The notes beneath the pieces were generated by a model. It saw nothing but the letters and a program-made list of their open reading frames with translations, did not search any database and had not been told where the DNA came from. This document shows, piece by piece, positions 10,920 to 21,869 of a DNA stretch of 64,000 bases (position 1 is the first letter of the stretch; the number at the start of each line of letters is the position of its first letter). The stretch is taken from contig CP012810.1 of NCBI GenBank assembly GCA_001936135.1, forward strand, positions 1,054,001 to 1,118,000, in the 5' to 3' direction. Both the position numbers and the translations under genes were made by a program. This stretch comes from Saccharomycopsis fibuligera x Saccharomycopsis cf. fibuligera (taxonomy: Eukaryota; Ascomycota; Saccharomycetes; Ascoideales; Saccharomycopsidaceae).

Positions 10920-12283
10920 CCCTACCCCACTGCGCTTCACTTCAATTCTTCTTTGCTCTGCTTTGTCTTTTCGCCTAGCTTAGCTTTCCTTATACGTACT
11001 TTTCTTTCATTTCACTTATCTATAGACAACGTTCCTACTGAAGCCCAAAAATTGCGATGTTCTTCATGATGGCAAGGATAGTATAGTAGCGGAGCATCAT
11101 TAGTCGTAGGTAGGTAGCATCATGCATGTCATGATGGAAAAAAAAAAAAAAAAATCCCACAGCTTGAAGTAGAGCCAATTGTCCACAGCCTGCGCATTCT
11201 TATAGGATATAAAATTCGCCTCTGGCTGTATACAGTGCCCTTCAACGACCGCAAACCCAAAGAGAAGCGCAGAAACATATAGCGGCAACTCGAGAACTCG
11301 GGCGCGCTGCTACACGTATGCATGTTAGTTAGCCCGGCCGGGTGCACAGAATATTAGTTGATATTACAGGGCCCAAGCGGCGGCGGCGTCATCATCATCA
11401 TCATCATCACTATGGGGGGTGGAGGCAGCAAAGGCCGCCCGCCGCCGCGGCTGTGAAAAAAGGGGGGTTTGGCTGGATGTTTACGCTTCCAAGAATTCAC
11501 CTTTCTTTCAGACATCAAAATGATGATATCATGCTGATGCAGAGCCAACGGCTCGGCGTTAACGAAACAGCACCCCCACACTACCATGTTGCGGCTCGTT
11601 TGCTGTGGGACGCTTGTAGACACATACGGAGGACAAACTTAACTGCTTCTTTATAACGATTAAAAACGCACTGTATTACGATTGCTTATGTGAGGGGGTG
11701 GGGGAGAAATGCAGCAAAAGAAGTCTCTTAAGTCGAATACCATTGAGCCCGTTGATTTTTGAGTCACTTACATGCCAAATTTTACGGAAAGTGAGTAGAT
11801 AGTACGGAATAAAAATGCAGCATAACAAAAAGAAGCAGAACAGGACAGTAAAAGAGAGTGAGCAGAAAAAAGAAAAATAGTACAAAAATAAAAATCGACA
11901 AACAAATTGAGGAAAACAAAGACAAAATCTATCAGCCAACAAAACCATAATAAGATAGAAAAGAAAGAAGACAAAGAAAAAAGAAAAACCAGCGCAAGGA
12001 ATGAAACAGAGAAACCAAGCTTGTAGAGAAGCGTCTAGTAATAATGGGATAGAAAGAATAATAACAAAGCAGAATTAGTGCAGTGTAAATTATTTTTTTT
12101 TCTCTTTTTTTTCTTTATTTTGCATATTGCAAACAAAATCATCACACAAAACCCAAGCTTGAACAAACTTAGCAAAAAGCAAACGACAGAAAAAACAAAC
12201 AAACAAACAAACAACCAAACAACCAACCAGCCAAATCCAATCAAGGGCAGTGATGCCATTGCAACAAACATATTACAACAAGT
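10440..12283. other. 1.8 kb convergent intergenic region, SSY1 / NMA1
   Basis: Lies between the 3' ends of SSY1 and the NMN adenylyltransferase gene, an unusually long convergent gap. It contains TTTG/GTTT repeats (10468-10515), a 43-bp CA repeat, GC-rich patches near 11330-11460 (GGCGGCGGCG then a CAT run), and poly-A/T tracts. I find no frame with recognisable protein character. A non-coding RNA or an undetected small gene is possible, but nothing supports one. Confidence 0.5.
10874..10916. repeat. (CA)n microsatellite, about 43 bp
   Basis: Uninterrupted CA repeat in the SSY1 3' intergenic region. Confidence 0.95.
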
Positions 12284-13873
12284 TTATTCATCACTATCCA
12301 TAACTTGTTTGACCGGTTCTGTGGTGTTAATGTATAGCCTGTGTTCCTGAATATATCTAATCACTGAGTTTGGCAACAAATACTGCACACTCATACCTCT
12401 TCTAATGAATAATCGCACTTTGGTCGAACTAATATCATTGTAAATCAACTGTTTGATCACCAAAATATTTTTTCGGTGCTCATACAAGATATCATGGCTG
12501 AGTAAGAAACTTCTAACATCACTTCCAGTTCTCTCGACAATTAAACAGCCATAAGAGCCCAAAATGTGATGCAAATCGTTTTCTGCCCAAACATTAGGTT
12601 CGCCCATGCTAACAATCAAATCGCCGCCTGCCAACAACATGATTTTCACGCCTCTTTTGGTTTTACCATCAGCGGAATAAATACCGCCTCTCTTCACATT
12701 GATCTCCTCGTTGAAATGATCCAACACTAACGCGGTTCTAGTATATGAAGGCTGTAGAGATTCCCAGGCATCGACCATGAGCCAATTGCTGGTTCTTTCG
12801 CATGCCAATTCACACATTCTCACACGATGATAAGATGGGGCCAATCCGCTTTTCTTGTAGTGATCGGACACCGGCGAGTAATAGCCGCCCACCACTTCAA
12901 AACGAGTGTTTTCCTGAATGGCATCAAGGGCCATTTCAAACATTCTCAAATGCAAATAAGTGATTGGTGAAAAAGAACCACAAGCAACCACCACTAGTGG
13001 GTACTTGTTGTTGTCGGTCAATTTCTCTTTTAAACGGTGCGCTGGGAATTTGTAGTTTTCAAAAGTGTTTGCTTGTCTAACAATCCCATGTGGCACTTCC
13101 TCCAAGTCGGCGCCTAAAATCGATCTTCTATGGTTCGAATCAGCATTACTAATGTCAAGTGATGAGGGATTCAAATCTGTTTTGGCGGTACTGGCTTCAC
13201 TAATGCTAGCGGTTTTAGCCAGATGTTTCGGGCTGATATTGCCAGCGCTGGCGAAATCTGATTGTGGTACTGGTTCTAATGCTGGTGCCTGGCTGAGTGC
13301 AGCCGGTGCAGCGGTGGCCGAAGCGAAGCCAGCAGCAGCAGCGGCAGCAGCAGCAGCAGAACCGGGAACACTGCTATCACCAGCGGACGGCTGGTGATGG
13401 CTATCGTCGTCGTTAGTTTCCGCAACGGCGCTTTGCTTAGGATCGACGCTACTAGCTGAGCGCGTGTTCGGAACGGGCTGGTGACGTTTTGTGTAGTGTG
13501 CTGCTGAATGTTGGTGCTGCTGATGGTGCTGCTGCTGTTGTTGTTGTTGTTGTTGTTGATTGTTGTTGTCGCTACTCTCGTCTTCGTCGCTGCTGGAAGA
13601 GGATTTCTGCATCTGAGAGTGGATCCGAGGAATTGAGTGAGGGGCTTTCATACTGGAGGTGGAACCTGCACGGGACTTTGAGTGTTTGCTTTTCAGCTTC
13701 ACTGGTTTTGATCTTTCGTGCTGAGAAATTGGAGCATCGAGAGAGTTCAAGTAGTCGGCAAGAACGTAAGGCTGGATCGGATCGTTCTTTGGAATTCTGT
13801 CTGCTGGGGAAGGGCTAGGATATGGTTCTTTGTCAGAAGGAGGAACAAAGTCTGGAGCTTTCTTTGGATCCAT
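12284..13873 (-). CDS. NMA1: Nicotinamide mononucleotide adenylyltransferase
   Basis: Joins NMN (or nicotinate mononucleotide) to ATP to make NAD (or its deamido form), the shared last step of NAD synthesis and salvage. The C-terminal half carries the nucleotidyltransferase fold: ACGSFSPITYLHLRMFE (GSFxPxTxxH-type ATP site, about residue 300), LLAGGDLIVSM, PNVWAENDLHHI, and the ISSTKVR signature near residue 478. The protein has 529 residues; S. cerevisiae Nma1 and Nma2 have about 400. The excess is an N-terminal disordered segment of about 290 residues with polySer, polyGln (about 105-113) and polyAla (about 170-181). Whether it is the Nma1 or the Nma2 orthologue cannot be decided here; many yeasts have one gene. 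Confidence 0.93.
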   Translation of the reverse strand: MDPKKAPDFVPPSDKEPYPSPSPADRIPKNDPIQPYVLADYLNSLDAPISQHERSKPVKLKSKHSKSRAGSTSSMKAPHSIPRIHSQMQKSSSSSDEDESSDNNNQQQQQQQQQQHHQQHQHSAAHYTKRHQPVPNTRSASSVDPKQSAVAETNDDDSHHQPSAGDSSVPGSAAAAAAAAAGFASATAAPAALSQAPALEPVPQSDFASAGNISPKHLAKTASISEASTAKTDLNPSSLDISNADSNHRRSILGADLEEVPHGIVRQANTFENYKFPAHRLKEKLTDNNKYPLVVVACGSFSPITYLHLRMFEMALDAIQENTRFEVVGGYYSPVSDHYKKSGLAPSYHRVRMCELACERTSNWLMVDAWESLQPSYTRTALVLDHFNEEINVKRGGIYSADGKTKRGVKIMLLAGGDLIVSMGEPNVWAENDLHHILGSYGCLIVERTGSDVRSFLLSHDILYEHRKNILVIKQLIYNDISSTKVRLFIRRGMSVQYLLPNSVIRYIQEHRLYINTTEPVKQVMDSDE

Positions 13874-15588
13874 TGTGAGCTAAAAAGAGCGAAAGTGCAA
13901 GTATGAGTGGACCCGGGGAGGACAAAAAGAGGACGGAAATGGGTAGCTATATAATAACTGGAAGAGATTGAAGACCAACGGTGGCTTTAATTGGGGTGAG
14001 CAGATGAACAATGAGTCAGGGAAATGGAAGCAGAGGAAGAAAGAGAAGAAAACGACAACAAAGAAAAAAAAAAAATAAAAAAAAATAAAAAAAGAGCAAA
14101 ACACAGGAAAAAAGCAGCAGTAGTGAACTCGTATACGTAATACGGAGGTTAATAATGCTTAGTGGACACAATAGTGATGCTGGGTATTTTTTTTTTTTTT
14201 TTTTTTATTTATTTTTTTTTTTTTTGTCTTTGGTCGGAGTGCTACAAGAGCTAACAAAAATAATTTTCACTGCGGAGCACCAGCTGCTGGCTGGTGCTAG
14301 AGCAGCTGCTGGACTGTGAGCCTCCCTCGGGCACTTTTCACACTGCACTCGCTGCACTCGCTGCACTCGAGCCCACACTATCCGCACCAACAATGACTAA
14401 ACCTGACGCCAGAAACCGCCGGAAATGCCGCCATCCGGACTGACCGCCACCCCCTCCATATCTCCGCCAATCACACGCCGACGTTCCCTGCCCCTGGCCG
14501 CCCTCGGAATTACCGCTATTTCATGTGACTATGATTATTGCTGCGAGCCCTTGGCCTTACTCCATAATATGTCTAGTGATATGATATAGATCATTGCAGC
14601 TTTAGCCATTAGCTGAGCTATCTTAAAAAACGCCCCCTGTTGTGCCATTATTTGACATGACATCTCGGTCTTAAGGGTTCGCGCTCTTACTTCTGCAATC
14701 TGCGTAAATCGCCTTATCGGCTTTGCAGTATCTGGAGATGTTTATGTATATATCTACACTGCACGCTGTTTATTTGAGTGACACACGAGTTGCTCTTGTT
14801 TTGATGTTGGCCGGATAGTCGTTGGGACAGTCGTCGGGACTCCGAAGTACCCGGCTGCCCCTTTAGTGCTCGTGGCTAAGCTATACCTCACAATCCTAGG
14901 AGGAACAAAAGTCCTCATGGTCCTCATGGTCCTCATGGTCCTCGCTGGCCTCAAGAAGCATCTCCTGAATCAATTTCGTACTCACGTAAGTGATTGATAT
15001 ACAATGATGTATCTCAAATGACGAAACTGCGTGTTGCAGCTTTAATAATTAAGGATGTCAATAGCCGAATCAGCCTTGCCATCTCTGCCGCGCAGCTCGA
15101 GGCAGCACTACTAGCCCCACCTCTCAGTTGCAACTAACCTCCTGGCACAGCACGTCTCGAATCGCAACGACTTTGAAACTCGCTGTACAGAAACGCATAT
15201 CTCGTCAATATTCGTCTATTAGCCAGTTTATATATCTATCCAAAGGGATGTTTGCTATTATTTTGAAATGGTTTGTGCAAAAGTGTCGTCACTAAATCGT
15301 CAATCCACCGCCATGGCACGCCTGCAGTTGGAGCAAAAAATAAAACAATAGAAAATTAATCACTCGTTGATAGTCCGCCCCCGCTTTGCCCCACCGCAGC
15401 TGCATAGCTGCTTGGAGCGGCCGAGAGAAAGCGAGAGAGCGAGCTGAGGCGCCGCACGCCGCCGCACTACGCACAGCATGCCTGTCCACAAGTTCATAGC
15501 CCATCCAGCGAATGCACTAACAAAATTATATAATACATCATATTGATACGTTAAGTAGCAGTGGAGCGTGTAGCAGAGTTAGCCATAC
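13874..15588. other. 1.7 kb intergenic region upstream of NMA1
   Basis: Lies between the NMA1 start and the ISY1 stop, both on the minus strand. It holds A-rich sequence next to NMA1, a T-rich tract at 14188-14225, then a GC-rich block (about 14230-15500) with a CACCAGC/GCTGGTG inverted repeat at 14278-14296 and short tandem units (CTGCACTCG near 14345-14370, CTCATGGTC near 14915-14945). No gene recognised. Confidence 0.5.
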
Positions 15589-16584
15589 TCAGAGCCCCCA
15601 GGACTCAGCAAGTTTCTTCTTGTGCCAATTCACAACATGTTTTTTTCCATCTTCTATAGACGGAATGCCATTACTGTCATCCTGACTAACAGACTTCAAA
15701 AATAGCTCCAAACCTTCATCAATGTTGCTCTCGATTTTCGGATCCTTAGCATACTGGTTGTTCAATTTTTGTGCAAGCTTACTTGACAAGCTGCTTTCTG
15801 CCTCTAGAAGAGAATTAGTATTGCTGTTGTTGTGTCGGCTTCGTAGACCGTCCAGACGCTGTGCGTCATCACCAAGACGTAATCCATTAGCTTCCAATAC
15901 TTGCTGTCTCGATTTTTGGCGACTTTTGCTGCTGTTTTCCTCCTCTCCACTTAGGGACTGCAATAGATTTTGAAACTGCGCATTTAACTCGTCATCAGCA
16001 CCACTATTCTTACTATTAGGACTTTGTATATCATTCTCATCATTGAAACCATAGTAATCCGCTCCGATTCTATTCATCCGCTCATAGATAAGCTTTTTAT
16101 TCACATACTCATTTTGCGAGTTTCTATCCCGCTTCATTTCCGCCGCTTCTTTAGCCTTCAACTCCACCAACTGCTTCACTTCTTTCAATTCTTTAGCTCT
16201 GCCAAAGTACCGATAATTGCGGATGTTGAACTGATCTCTCGCCAGCTGCGAATGCGTTTGACTAGAAAATTTCAAGTAGTTGGGCCCGCCAAGCTCTTTG
16301 ATTCTATACTCCCATGCAGTTTTCTCTCTAAAAAGTTTATTCACATCGTCGTTAAGGTCTCGGATCTGGTAATCTGAAATCATCTCATCGTGAAGTTTTG
16401 TCACTTTAGAATTGATTTCTTGCATCACTTGACCGCGCCATCTTTCAGCAGTTTTCAAATCGTCTACTCGGCTAACATTTCTTGGACGCCTTAGTTTGTT
16501 GATGTTGATATAGCCAAGGTCAATTGCCTTTTGTTCTTCAAACTGATGAAGCAAAGACTGGGCCTTTTCTTTATTTCTCGACAT
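15589..16584 (-). CDS. ISY1: Pre-mRNA splicing factor Isy1
   Basis: Component of the Prp19-associated (NTC) spliceosome complex that helps hold the catalytic core and affects fidelity. The protein begins MSRNKEKAQSLLHQFEEQKA, and RRPRNVSRV and the AERWRGQVMQEI helix follow, the typical Isy1 N-terminal domain. A second conserved stretch is RYFGRAKELKEVKQLVE. At 331 residues it is longer than the S. cerevisiae protein (about 235), with an acidic/polar tail ending WHKKKLAESWGL. Its target process is evident locally: six other genes in this window contain introns. Confidence 0.94.
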   Translation of the reverse strand: MSRNKEKAQSLLHQFEEQKAIDLGYININKLRRPRNVSRVDDLKTAERWRGQVMQEINSKVTKLHDEMISDYQIRDLNDDVNKLFREKTAWEYRIKELGGPNYLKFSSQTHSQLARDQFNIRNYRYFGRAKELKEVKQLVELKAKEAAEMKRDRNSQNEYVNKKLIYERMNRIGADYYGFNDENDIQSPNSKNSGADDELNAQFQNLLQSLSGEEENSSKSRQKSRQQVLEANGLRLGDDAQRLDGLRSRHNNSNTNSLLEAESSLSSKLAQKLNNQYAKDPKIESNIDEGLELFLKSVSQDDSNGIPSIEDGKKHVVNWHKKKLAESWGL

Positions 16585-16998
16585 GTTGATATTGGTGAGG
16601 GCCGAAAAAAATACGAGTAGGATGCCTTGAAACTTGTTATATTACCGATTATCCATGAATGAAAACACTGTGAACGGCCGCCTTTTTATTAAATTTTTGG
16701 CTTGAAACGAATACAGCTTGCTAACTCGCTAGACTATATATAGTACTTTGTCACTGCATCACTTAGATTTCCTGTGTTTAGCTTCTTTTTTTTTTTTTTT
16801 TTTTTTGTTTATTTTTGCCCGATAGATGCGATGCGCTTCTTACACTCGATCGATCAACTGAAATTTTGCATACCCGGCCATCTTACCAGCAAAACCCCAA
16901 GATCTTTCACAAACGTTTCTCAAGAGCTCAACTCTTGCTTTCACAACAAAAGGCCATTCATCATCTGTTATATTGTATAAAACTTTTCCAGCGGCGTG

Positions 16999-17031
<33 letters not shown>

Positions 17032-17912
17032 TTTTTTATTGTCACAAGAGACTTTTTTTTTTCTTTTCCGTAATAAAGCGTTCAAGATTGCATCGAATGC
17101 TCAAAGAAAGCATGCATGCAGCAGCGCAACCGTACCCGAGCAGAATGCTAACATGATCCAGTTGAGCGTAGATATATTTAGCAATAATGAAAAAGCAGCA
17201 GGACACATTGGGCTTGCCTAAGGATGGAATCATGAGCAGCAAGTGATCCCGTCGTCTGGAAAGCATGAATAGGCACCTGCGCCTCAACTTTGCAATGCCG
17301 GCTATACCCATTCAGAACCAATGGAATGATGAAAGAACATCTCAAATTATTGTTGTTGTATAACAGGTTCTACTAGCTTTTTTTATTCTTTTAGCTAAAA
17401 TTCCCATTCAATTTTATATATATATATATATATATGCTTTTTTGTTGTTAATTAGCGTTTAGCGTTTTCCTCGTTGTTCAAGGCTGATTAAAATTAATAG
17501 CGGCCTTTGTGCTTTTTTTTACAAAAAAAAAAAATAAAAATAAAGAGCAGCAAATTCCCCTAACTACGCCTTCGTATTTTCAAGTAGTTTTTAATCAATC
17601 CAAGCTAGTAACCTCGCAACATTAAGACAAACTTCTTCATCATATTTAGTAACTGACGCTGTAATGCTAAGGAATAGCGCAACAAGGGGTGTTTGTGGGT
17701 GTGCGGGTAATCTCTATTGTTTTTTTTTTGCATTTGAATATTTTTTTTCTTTGAATCAAAAGTATCAACAAATGCCAAAGAGACAGCGAAAGAAAGAATC
17801 GGAAAAGCGTTAAAACAGACTTTCCCGCGATTTTTATCATTCTACCAGATTGACAATCATCATCGAATAGACGATTTTTATTTGATACATTAACACCAAC
17901 ATTTCAAACAGA
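16585..17912. other. 1.3 kb divergent intergenic region, ISY1 / CCT6
   Basis: Shared upstream region of ISY1 and CCT6. Long T runs (16784-16806, 17000-17025), a short TA repeat (17416-17436) and AT-rich promoter-like sequence before CCT6. Open frames here are encoded by T/A runs. Nothing specific recognised. Confidence 0.5.
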
Positions 17913-19547
17913 ATGTCTTCTATTCAATTGCTCAATCCTAAAGCTGAGTCTATTAGAAGAGCACAAGCTTTGCAGGTCAATTCTGCTGCCGCTCAAGGCT
18001 TGCAAGATGTCTTGTCCTCCAACCTTGGTCCTAAAGGTACACTTAAGATGTTGGTGGATGGTGCTGGATCAATCAAGCTAACCAAAGATGGTAAAGTTTT
18101 ACTTTCTGAGATGCAAATCCAACACCCTACTGCAGTGATGATTGCCAGAGCCGCCACTGCTCAAGATGAGATCACTGGTGACGGTACCACCACCGTTGTG
18201 TTGCTTGTGGGTGAGTTACTTAAGCAAGCAGAAAGATTCATCAGCGAAGGGGTCCATCCTAGAATAATAACCGATGGGTTTGAAATAGCTAGAAAGAGCA
18301 CATTGGAATACTTGAATGGATTCCAGAAACAAAAAACCGTGGCTGAATTGGACAGAGAATTGCTTTTGCAAGTGGCAAGATCGTCATTGTCTACTAAAGT
18401 TAATGCTAAGTTGAGCGAAGTGTTGACGCCAATTGTCACTGATGCTGTATTATCAGTGAGAGATAAAGATGAGCCAAAGAAAGTTGACTTGCATATGGTA
18501 GAAATCATGACTCAGCAGCATGAAACAGTTTACCAAACTCAGTTGGTGAAAGGGCTTGTTTTGGATCATGGTGCTAGACATCCAGATATGCCAAAGATTG
18601 TTAACAATGCTTACGTGTTGATCTTGAATGTCAGTTTAGAATACGAAAAGACTGAAGTCAATTCCGGTTTCTATTATTCTTCCGCTGAACAAAGAGCCAA
18701 ATTGGTGGAAAGTGAAAGAAAATTCGTTGACGATAAATTAAGAAAAATTGTTGATTTGAAAAACGAAGTTTGCGGTCTTGATAGTGATAAAGGATTTGTC
18801 ATTATAAATCAAAAGGGTATTGACCCAATGTCTCTTGATGTTTTAGCAAAGCATAACATATTGGCTCTTAGAAGAGCTAAAAGACGTAACATGGAAAGAT
18901 TGCAGCTAGTCACTGGCGGTGAAGCACAAAACTCTGTTGATGATTTGAGTCCAAAAGTTCTTGGTTATGCCGGTAAAGTTTATGAGCAAACCTTGGGCGA
19001 AGAAAAATTCACTTTTGTCACTGAAACCAGAGATCCAAAATCTGTTTCCATTCTTATTAGAGGCGCAACTCAACATGTTTTGAGACAAACTCAAGACGCT
19101 ATAAGAGATGGCCTTAGAGCAGTTAGCAACACGATAAAGGATCAAGCTTTGGTGCCTGGTGCTGGTGCATTTTTCCTTTCTGCAAACACTCACTTGACCG
19201 AAAACTTGTCCAAGTTGACCAAGGGTAAGACTAAGACAGGGGTGCAAGCATTTGCTGAAGCATTACTTGTGGTGCCAAAGACATTGGCTACTAATGCCGG
19301 TTACGATGCATTGGATGTCATTAGCAGTTGTCAAGATGAAATCTTGGAAGGTAATGTTGTTGGTATTGATTTGGAATCCGGTGAACCATTTGATCCTGAA
19401 GTTGATGGCATATGGGATTCTTTTAGAGTGTTGAGAAACGGAATAACTAGTGCGGTTGGTATTGCTAGCAACTTGTTGTTATGTGATGAGTTATTGAAAG
19501 CAGGCCGTTCTTCATTGAAAGAAGGTCCACCAATGCCTGGTCAATAA
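17913..19547 (+). CDS. CCT6: Chaperonin CCT subunit zeta
   Basis: One of eight subunits of the cytosolic TRiC/CCT ring that folds actin, tubulin and other proteins with ATP. The 544 residues match family length. Seen: [18 protein letters not shown] and LTKDGKVLL (apical/equatorial ATP-binding region), [15 protein letters not shown] (catalytic nucleotide motif near residue 88), [18 protein letters not shown], and the C-terminal equatorial domain with [10 protein letters not shown]. The start [13 protein letters not shown] aligns with the zeta subunit. I checked every CTG in this gene and none is in frame. Confidence 0.97.
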   Translation: MSSIQLLNPKAESIRRAQALQVNSAAAQGLQDVLSSNLGPKGTLKMLVDGAGSIKLTKDGKVLLSEMQIQHPTAVMIARAATAQDEITGDGTTTVVLLVGELLKQAERFISEGVHPRIITDGFEIARKSTLEYLNGFQKQKTVAELDRELLLQVARSSLSTKVNAKLSEVLTPIVTDAVLSVRDKDEPKKVDLHMVEIMTQQHETVYQTQLVKGLVLDHGARHPDMPKIVNNAYVLILNVSLEYEKTEVNSGFYYSSAEQRAKLVESERKFVDDKLRKIVDLKNEVCGLDSDKGFVIINQKGIDPMSLDVLAKHNILALRRAKRRNMERLQLVTGGEAQNSVDDLSPKVLGYAGKVYEQTLGEEKFTFVTETRDPKSVSILIRGATQHVLRQTQDAIRDGLRAVSNTIKDQALVPGAGAFFLSANTHLTENLSKLTKGKTKTGVQAFAEALLVVPKTLATNAGYDALDVISSCQDEILEGNVVGIDLESGEPFDPEVDGIWDSFRVLRNGITSAVGIASNLLLCDELLKAGRSSLKEGPPMPGQ

Positions 19548-20616
19548 ATGTACTAACATTGATGACTGGTTGTTAATGGTTAAAATTAAATTATTGGTGA
19601 GGTTTGTTGATGTGATAGATGTATAGTGCTAATTGGAGATGAGCTGCAATTCGTTTAATTAATATATTTAGTAAATTTTAATTTCGTTTCTTAAGACCTT
19701 TTTTTTTTTTTCTGTAACTACTAGACAGTTAGAAGTTGTACTTGCTATATAAGCTCAGAGTGGATTGTCACCAACTCAACTGCTTGAATAGGAGTTATTT
19801 ACATATTTCAACGTTAGATATGAGAGACGTCTGTACCACTTCTCATCATCATAGCTAAGGCACAAAACAAGTGTACAAAAATAGGTGGTAACGGTAGATG
19901 GAAGTCCTTTGCAATGGTTAGATCTTCCCTAATAGGTAGTTTTCAAAATACTACAAAGCAGTCATATCATCACGAAAGTCATGATTTTGTCTCAAAACAC
20001 CGGTTTCCACATATAGGTCCTCAAAACGTAATGCTAGCGGTAAAGCGAAAACGCTAGCCAGAATTAATTTAGTGTTAATGCTTAGCTCTTTAATATTCAG
20101 TTAATATTAGCCAGAACTTTTGCCTTTATAAAAAGGAGCAGTCTATTATGATGCATGTTGTAACTGTACTGTAGTTCTTTTACCTGCTCCATAATAATAA
20201 AGCTTAGTATAGACCAATGCGTCTCGTTACTATGACAGTATATGCCAAAGACAAAACTACAAACACTTATTCTGGTACTTAGTCTGAAACATACTATTGA
20301 TAAATTGTTGGTGTATGTGACAGTCCGTTGTAGGTTGTCATATGTGTCTTTTGGCGACAAAGGCCCATTGCCCATTGAGATGTCCGTTTTCGGTAATTTT
20401 TGAACACTGGAAGCGCTGCTATTTGCATTCTCAAATTTTAAGAAAGCTGCCAATAATAAAAGCAATGTATACTTTGCGTTTTTTATATAAATATGAAGAC
20501 CCCTTATGGGCAGAAGTTTTTAACAAAAAAAAAACACAAAAAAATGTTTCTTTGTATGATGTTGTTGTTGACATTCTAGCAATCTATATTATCACGCTTA
20601 CATAAATTTAAACAAA
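19548..20616. other. 1.1 kb intergenic region, CCT6 / unknown membrane gene
   Basis: AT-rich. A 122-codon open frame on the minus strand (20097-20465) has no recognisable family and no good context, so I do not call it. It may be the promoter of the spliced gene that follows. Confidence 0.45.
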
Positions 20617-21222
20617 ATGGCATCATACATTAGTGACGAAGGATTAGGTGAAGAACCTATTGAAACTAACTTTTACCACTTTGAAATTACAAGGGAAGAA
20701 GACTTCAAGTGCTCTTGCAGCGGTTGCTCTTTCAGAAACAAACAATTGAAAAACATTCGAATGGTATGTCATTATAATAACGGATAGCAGCATCCACTCA
20801 TGATGAGACTTATATACAGCGCCCACTTACATTTACTAACCACACCTCATAAGTTATTCGCCTTAGGATTTATTATGCCACCATTTTGGGTAGCCTGCGC
20901 AGGTCTACTTCTTGTCAACTATTGCAGTTACAACACTGCGTTTCAATCGCCTCATGATTTGAAAGCCAAGCTTGAAGAGCTATTCCTCCAAAATAAAAAG
21001 AATGGGTTCATTTCTCCAAGCCATGTTAGCAAGATAACAGCTATGGATTACTATCGAGAGATGGCCAATGATTGTCTAGCGGTGTCAATGGACATGCACT
21101 CAAGAACTGAAGCTAATTTCACCAAATGGGGCTATTACTCGATCCTTGGGCTCTGTATCTATTTTATCATTGGCCTACTAATTTATTTAATAGCCAAACA
21201 CAGTTCTTTTGATCATCTTTGA
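20617..21222 (+). CDS. Unrecognised two-TM membrane protein, spliced
   Basis: Exon 1 is 20617-20763 (MASYISDEGLGEEPIETNFY...NIRM) and exon 2 is 20854-21222. The 90-nt intron has donor GTATGT, branch point TACTAAC at 20834-20840 and acceptor AAG at 20853, and splicing keeps frame to give 171 residues. The next acceptor, TTAG at 20866, would break the frame. Exon 1 encodes an acidic cytosolic-looking head with a CSCSGC cysteine cluster. Exon 2 encodes TM1 (LFALGFIMPPFWVACAGLLL), a polar loop of about 85 residues, and TM2 (YSILGLCIYFIIGLLIYLIA) with a short tail. I do not recognise the family. Without the exon 1 join the exon 2 frame would start with out-of-place intron codons. Confidence 0.78.
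20764..20853 (+). other. Intron of the two-TM gene
   Basis: 90 nt, starts GTATGT, contains TACTAAC, ends CATAAG. The branch A is 14 nt from the acceptor, as in the other introns here. Confidence 0.8.
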
Positions 21223-21869
21223 GGTGACGTTTTTTTGGGGCAACTTTCGGGGTATCCGTTTCCGATTGGAGCCACTTAGTTCTGGCTAGCCGGATTCATT
21301 TTTCACTTTGCATTTTATTCGAATCTTGCGCTTTATTACATTCGACGAGCAACATCCTTCAACTGATAGATGATGTTAAAAAAGAGAAAGCCTATAATGA
21401 CATAACATTCCTCGTCACAATCGGGTATATTTTTTTAATGTTTTATGTCAACTCACTATTGTCTTCAAAGTCCTTTAAACTTCCTCAAACAGATATGTTG
21501 CATATGCATATACCAATAATGTGGATCATATACCCTTTGACACCTTTTTTTGGCCAACGATAATTCCCCGATTTGTACACCAAAGGTCCTGTCCTCAATA
21601 CTTGACAGTTATTTTTGGTGACTATTTTTAACTCCTTAAATGTTAGTTAGTTTGGATATAAATGAACATCATTTAGCACCTCTCGGATTAGAAAGATCAA
21701 ATTCTTGATGTTTTGTAAAAAGGAATAGAGGGACTTAGAGAAGAAACTACAACCCATTAAAAATACAAAATTACAATATATATACACTTTATTTTTTTTT
21801 TTTAATAATCAAAACATCTAAAGAGAAAAAAAGTTAACAAACTTACCGCACGTTTCCAATATTAAAAAT
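21223..21869. other. Intergenic, STE3 upstream region
   Basis: About 650 bp, AT-rich, ending in T- and A-rich sequence before the STE3 ATG. A mating-type-specific control site is expected from biology, but I cannot identify one by eye. Confidence 0.45.

Noticed and set aside
20097-20465. 122-codon minus-strand frame between CCT6 and the two-TM gene
   Set aside because: No family feature, no homopolymer-free core, and no context supporting expression; kept as possible but not called.
20854-20870. Alternative acceptor TTAG at 20863-20866 for the two-TM gene
   Set aside because: Using it shifts the frame and meets a stop within nine codons; the AAG at 20851-20853 keeps the frame.
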